This document shows positions 60,746 to 64,000 of a DNA stretch of 64,000 nt, piece by piece. Numbering within the stretch: the stretch's first letter is position 1; every line of letters begins with the position of its first letter. The stretch comes from Buddleja alternifolia (taxonomy: Eukaryota > Streptophyta > Magnoliopsida > Lamiales > Scrophulariaceae), in the NCBI GenBank assembly GCA_019426215.1, contig WHWC01000157.1:1-64000 (forward strand). The letters run 5' to 3'. Position numbers and translations under genes: made by a program. The notes beneath the pieces are model-generated. The model was not told where the DNA came from, ran no database searches, and saw nothing but the letters and a program-made list of their open reading frames with translations.

Positions 60746-63700
60746 TGTTGGTCCCAAGTGGCATACGAAAGGGTCTAGAAGGGAGGGGGGGGGGTTGAAT
60801 AGACCCTGAAGTCTTTTTCGACTTCAAAAAGTTTCGTACTAAAAGATTTTTGGACGCTTGAAAAGATAGACGCTTGAAGTGTCTAACGCTTGACTTAAGC
60901 GTTCACTTATAAATATTGGCGCTTTGGCGAAGCGTCTGATGAAGACTATTTTTAGGAAGTTAACTCAGACTTCAAGATTTGAATACTTTGACCAAGTAGG
61001 TTAAGCGTTCAGTTCTTTAATCAGTGTTAGCACAGCGGAATGATTTTTGGAGTCTTCTCTTTGAAAGCTTTAGCGTCACAAGAGGTTTCTTAGTTGCTTA
61101 GCTTTTGATTGTGTTTTACTTAATCAATTTATGCAATGATATGATAGATAAAAGAATTGACTGAAAGTAAATGACACAATATTTGTAAGGTTCGTTGGGT
61201 GGTGTAATCCCAACTACGTCCTTCTTCTCCTCGAACACTTAGAGGCAATCCACTAAAATGATTCTCAAAGAATCACACAGAATCTTCTACAAATTAGGGA
61301 GAGATGGATGTCGATGACTTAAGCTCCTTGATCACACAGATTTCTACTCCAACGTAACGTGCTTTGGATAGCAAGAGTACTAGTCGCGATAGTAATAAAA
61401 GTGGACAAAAATAAGTCCGGGTTGTCGAACCACGGAGACTTGGATTTTTAGTTTCTGATTTTCAAAAAGACAAAAGACACTTAATGTAAAGCGGGACTAA
61501 AACAATTAAGTAAATGAAGGACCAAAGGAGGGAACAAGCTATGGATTAAACTTCACGTATGATAAAATGACCAAGGCACATGCTACAACCAAATCTACTC
61601 GTCAATTTATATGGGTTACTCCTCGAATTATTAGGCTCCTATTGCTTTGGTGGAAACTCCTAAATTAATTATTACCCGATGTCTCGGCTCATAATAATCC
61701 TATGATTAGTTGACGGTTCTCTAAATATGTCTATCCGAGAATCTAATCAAAAATCACGCATTAACGTTCTAGAGCTTCCCCGAATAAATCCGGCTAACAA
61801 CACCCAGGAATCTTTACCTATTTCTAGGAGCAATCCCTCATTTGTTTCGGGTGACGTGTTAATTCCCTTGCACCCTAATCTATCTTCTCTCGAACAACTA
61901 GATTAGGCAAGATAGCAAGCATATGGTGATCAAACACATGATTGGAATAAAAGCATAGAATTAACACACAAAGCAATAGGAGAATTAATACAAAAAGTAA
62001 CTTCACATATATTGACTCATAAATTGGCCTTCACATGGCCTTAGTCTTATAAATTTAGCTCAAAATCAATAACATAAAAGATCCTAATGTAGTCATATAC
62101 ATAATCATAGACAAGTATGTAATGAAAAACATATGAAAACTCCCTATATTGCTTGATTGATGATGTATCTGAGTCAAGAGCTTCAATCCCAAGCTAGATC
62201 TCCTTCGTAGCCTCTTAGAGTTGATGAAGAATGGCCCAAAACCCAGCAAATCGCCCCTAATCTCCCAGATTTCGAACCCTTCAAATGAATTGAAAACTCC
62301 TATTTATACATTCCAAAATCTGTTATTGCGGCGCCTAGGCACCGCCTATGTAGCGTTTATTTCTTGGGGCATAAGTTCCGGGGCGCCCAGGCGTGGAGAT
62401 AAGTGGCGCCCGGGTGCGCGACATGTGGCGCTTAGGCGGGCGTCGATTGGCGCCTAGGTGGGCGCTTTAGAACACTGATTTTTCTTTGCCTGGGTGGCGT
62501 CTGGGCGTGGTAAAACTGGCTACCGGGCGGGCGTTTCAGAAGCCAGAGCAAAGTGGATGAAACGAGCTGTCTTTTTCCCTTTTCTTCGTCCATCGTCGCT
62601 TACTACCTGAAATCACTTCACACACATATTAAAAGCACGAGTGGCACGAAATAAACCATATACGAGCCTAAATTGTCATTAAAAGGGCCTAAAAACTTAT
62701 GCAAAAACGACTCCTATCAAGCTCCTTGATCACACAGATTTCTACTCCAAATCACTTAAATTCCCTTGCTTCTTTCACCCAGAAATATGGCAAGTATCCA
62801 ACTTCGACTTCACACAGATCGCGAGGCTTGGATAGGGGTTTTTCTAAAAGGGTTTGTTTGATTTTGATGAAGTTCAAACAACTGGAATATCTCAGTAGTA
62901 GTGTAGTTTCTTCAAAAAGAATGTTTGAGATACTGGGTTGACTGTCTCAGGATTTGATGAAAAGCAAAGAGAATATTTTCTTGGGTATTCTGGCTTTTCT
63001 GAGAGTTTAAGGAATGAGACTTCAATGCAACAACAATTTGGCTTGATAATTTTTCTATGTTTGGCTTGTTGTTGAAGTTCTATTTATAGGCATTCTTGGA
63101 AAAAGTGTCCATTTGACACATGCAAGGGCGCGTGTCTCTCACTTTCGCGAGTGAACAACTTTTGTCCTTTTTCCTGAAAATCTGCTGCACAAAAGTTGGT
63201 GCTGCAGTCTTTGAATTGTTGACAGTCCAATAGGGTGGCTTCTCCGTACGTCTAAAAGTGCTTATCACATTTAATGCTCTTATCAGCATTTAATTCATTT
63301 GAATTAAATGCCACACTGAGAATATTTGCATTAAACTCCTTTCGATTTGACGCTTCAGGAGAATGTTTGTCATTTGATAGACGCTTCATTCATGAGCTGA
63401 AAGTTCCATTTAATCTGGAGGGCTATTTAATGTTTAGACACGTGGAAAAGTCTTCAGACTTTATTTAGAAGTGTAGACGCTTGAGACTTCAGTCTTCGTT
63501 ACTTGACACCTCACTCAGAACATGTCAGGCGCTTAGAGTGAACTTCTTCAAACTTCATTCACTATTGATTTCTTGGACGCTTGGAGTCTTCACATTTCGC
63601 AGTCTTGATAAGCTCACTTAGAAAGTATCAAACGCTTAATCTAACCGACTTCTTGATCTAAGAATGTCAAAAGTAAAAGATAAAATAAAGCCTATACATT

Positions 63701-63814
63701 TCTAATGTTCAAATGCTTATACAAGTATCTATGAAATTTAAGCATACATAACTTTGGGGTCTAACAAGATTCCTAATTGTCATCATCAAAACATCTAACA
63801 TGAAATTCCTAACA
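60746..63814 (-). mobile_element. 3' LTR of a third - strand Sirevirus-like element, with insert
   Basis: LTR sequence collinear with 57938-59502, interrupted at 61353-62718. It starts TGTTGGTCCCAAG and ends ATTCCTAACA. The polypurine tract (AAAAAGGGGGAAAT on the - strand) follows at 63815-63828, so the element continues beyond the window. Left flank AGTAT; the matching right flank is outside. Confidence 0.85.
61353..62718 (-). mobile_element. Solo-LTR-like insertion flanked by 32-bp direct repeats
   Basis: A 1366-bp insert in the LTR above. The - strand reads TGATAGGAGTCG..., has TATAAATAGG near 62301-62310 and near its other end a CTCCGTGG(T)TCGACAACC block like that of Athila/Tat-type gypsy LTRs. 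It is bordered by a 32-bp exact repeat (61321-61352, 62719-62750), far longer than the usual 5 bp. No coding sequence. A GC-rich GGCGCC(T/C)AGGC array lies at 62325-62535. Confidence 0.6.
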
Positions 63815-64000
63815 ATTTCCCCCTTTTTGATGATGGCAATACTTACTCTTTTATAGTTCAAGAGTTAGACAGCCAAAAAAAAGTAGCCTTGATTAGATAA
63901 CGTTAGTTAAAGTTAGTTACGCTTCAACGAGATGTTTCAGCTGAAAAATGCATTTATATATATATATATATATATATATCAGTGATTACAAGCATTTTTA
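63815..64000 (-). mobile_element. Internal region of the third Sirevirus-like element, cut by the window end
   Basis: Polypurine tract followed by the same GGCAATACTTACTCTTTTATAG stretch seen after the LTR at 59519. A (TA)n tract sits at 63955-63979. No gene is visible in this short piece. Confidence 0.75.

Noticed and set aside
62221..62457. 78-residue ORF in GC-rich sequence
   Set aside because: It runs through the GGCGCC array of an inserted LTR; no recognisable protein and no conservation evidence.
63955..63979. (TA)n tract at the window end as a possible regulatory site
   Set aside because: Simple dinucleotide repeat; similar tracts occur at 43002, 47440 and 55727 without shared context.

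Overview
This is a nuclear window from a flowering plant. It is AT-rich, has GT-AG introns, contains DUF26 cysteine-rich receptor-like kinase (CRK) genes, and is filled with Ty1/copia, Ty3/gypsy, TRIM, Mutator-like (MULE), CACTA and SINE elements plus a decayed endogenous pararetrovirus. A eudicot is likely. An asterid is only a guess, because nothing in the sequence fixes the species.

Host genes are few. The one gene that looks intact is a seven-exon CRK on the + strand (39317-45723). Its exons join in phase to a 682-residue receptor kinase with signal peptide, two DUF26 domains, a membrane helix and a complete RD-type kinase. Two partial tandem copies flank it. Copy A (3741-10045) and copy C (50507-52387) both lack the ectodomain exon and carry frameshifts, stops, deletions and retrotransposon insertions. 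A scrap of the shared 3' flank lies at about 26145-26480. Intron 1 of the intact gene has collected a CACTA end, a 27-codon 5' fragment of a mitochondrial dicarboxylate-carrier-type gene with its leader, and a copia 3' end.

Layout: 1-1623 copia remnant (- strand); 1816-2405 a TRIM; 3741-10045 CRK pseudogene A, interrupted by a gypsy-type solo LTR (4939-9469) that itself holds a copia solo LTR (6176-7929); 11611-25545 a complete Sirevirus-like copia element on the - strand with both LTRs and a 5-bp target duplication; about 26985-31265 a broken endogenous caulimovirid; 31281-31444 a MITE; 33187-38060 a pile of MULEs around an 897-bp tandem duplication, with a SINE; 39317-45723 the intact CRK; 46590-52387 CRK pseudogene C with three solo LTRs; 53737-56077 LTR-like repeats with a MULE MITE and a Helitron-like end; 56078-64000 three nested members of the same Sirevirus-like family, the innermost holding a further solo-LTR-like insertion.

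The most unusual item is the extra gene downstream of pol in the Sirevirus-like element (13406-17565, - strand). It has its own apparent promoter (G-box, TATA box, CT-rich leader) and at least two canonical spliceosomal introns that share a motif. It encodes a large lysine/acidic/proline-rich and coiled-coil protein that I do not recognise. A related coiled-coil gene sits in the same place in another family member (59731-60745). Both copies are broken here, and the gag-pol genes are dead as well, so the window shows fossils of this arrangement and not a working system.
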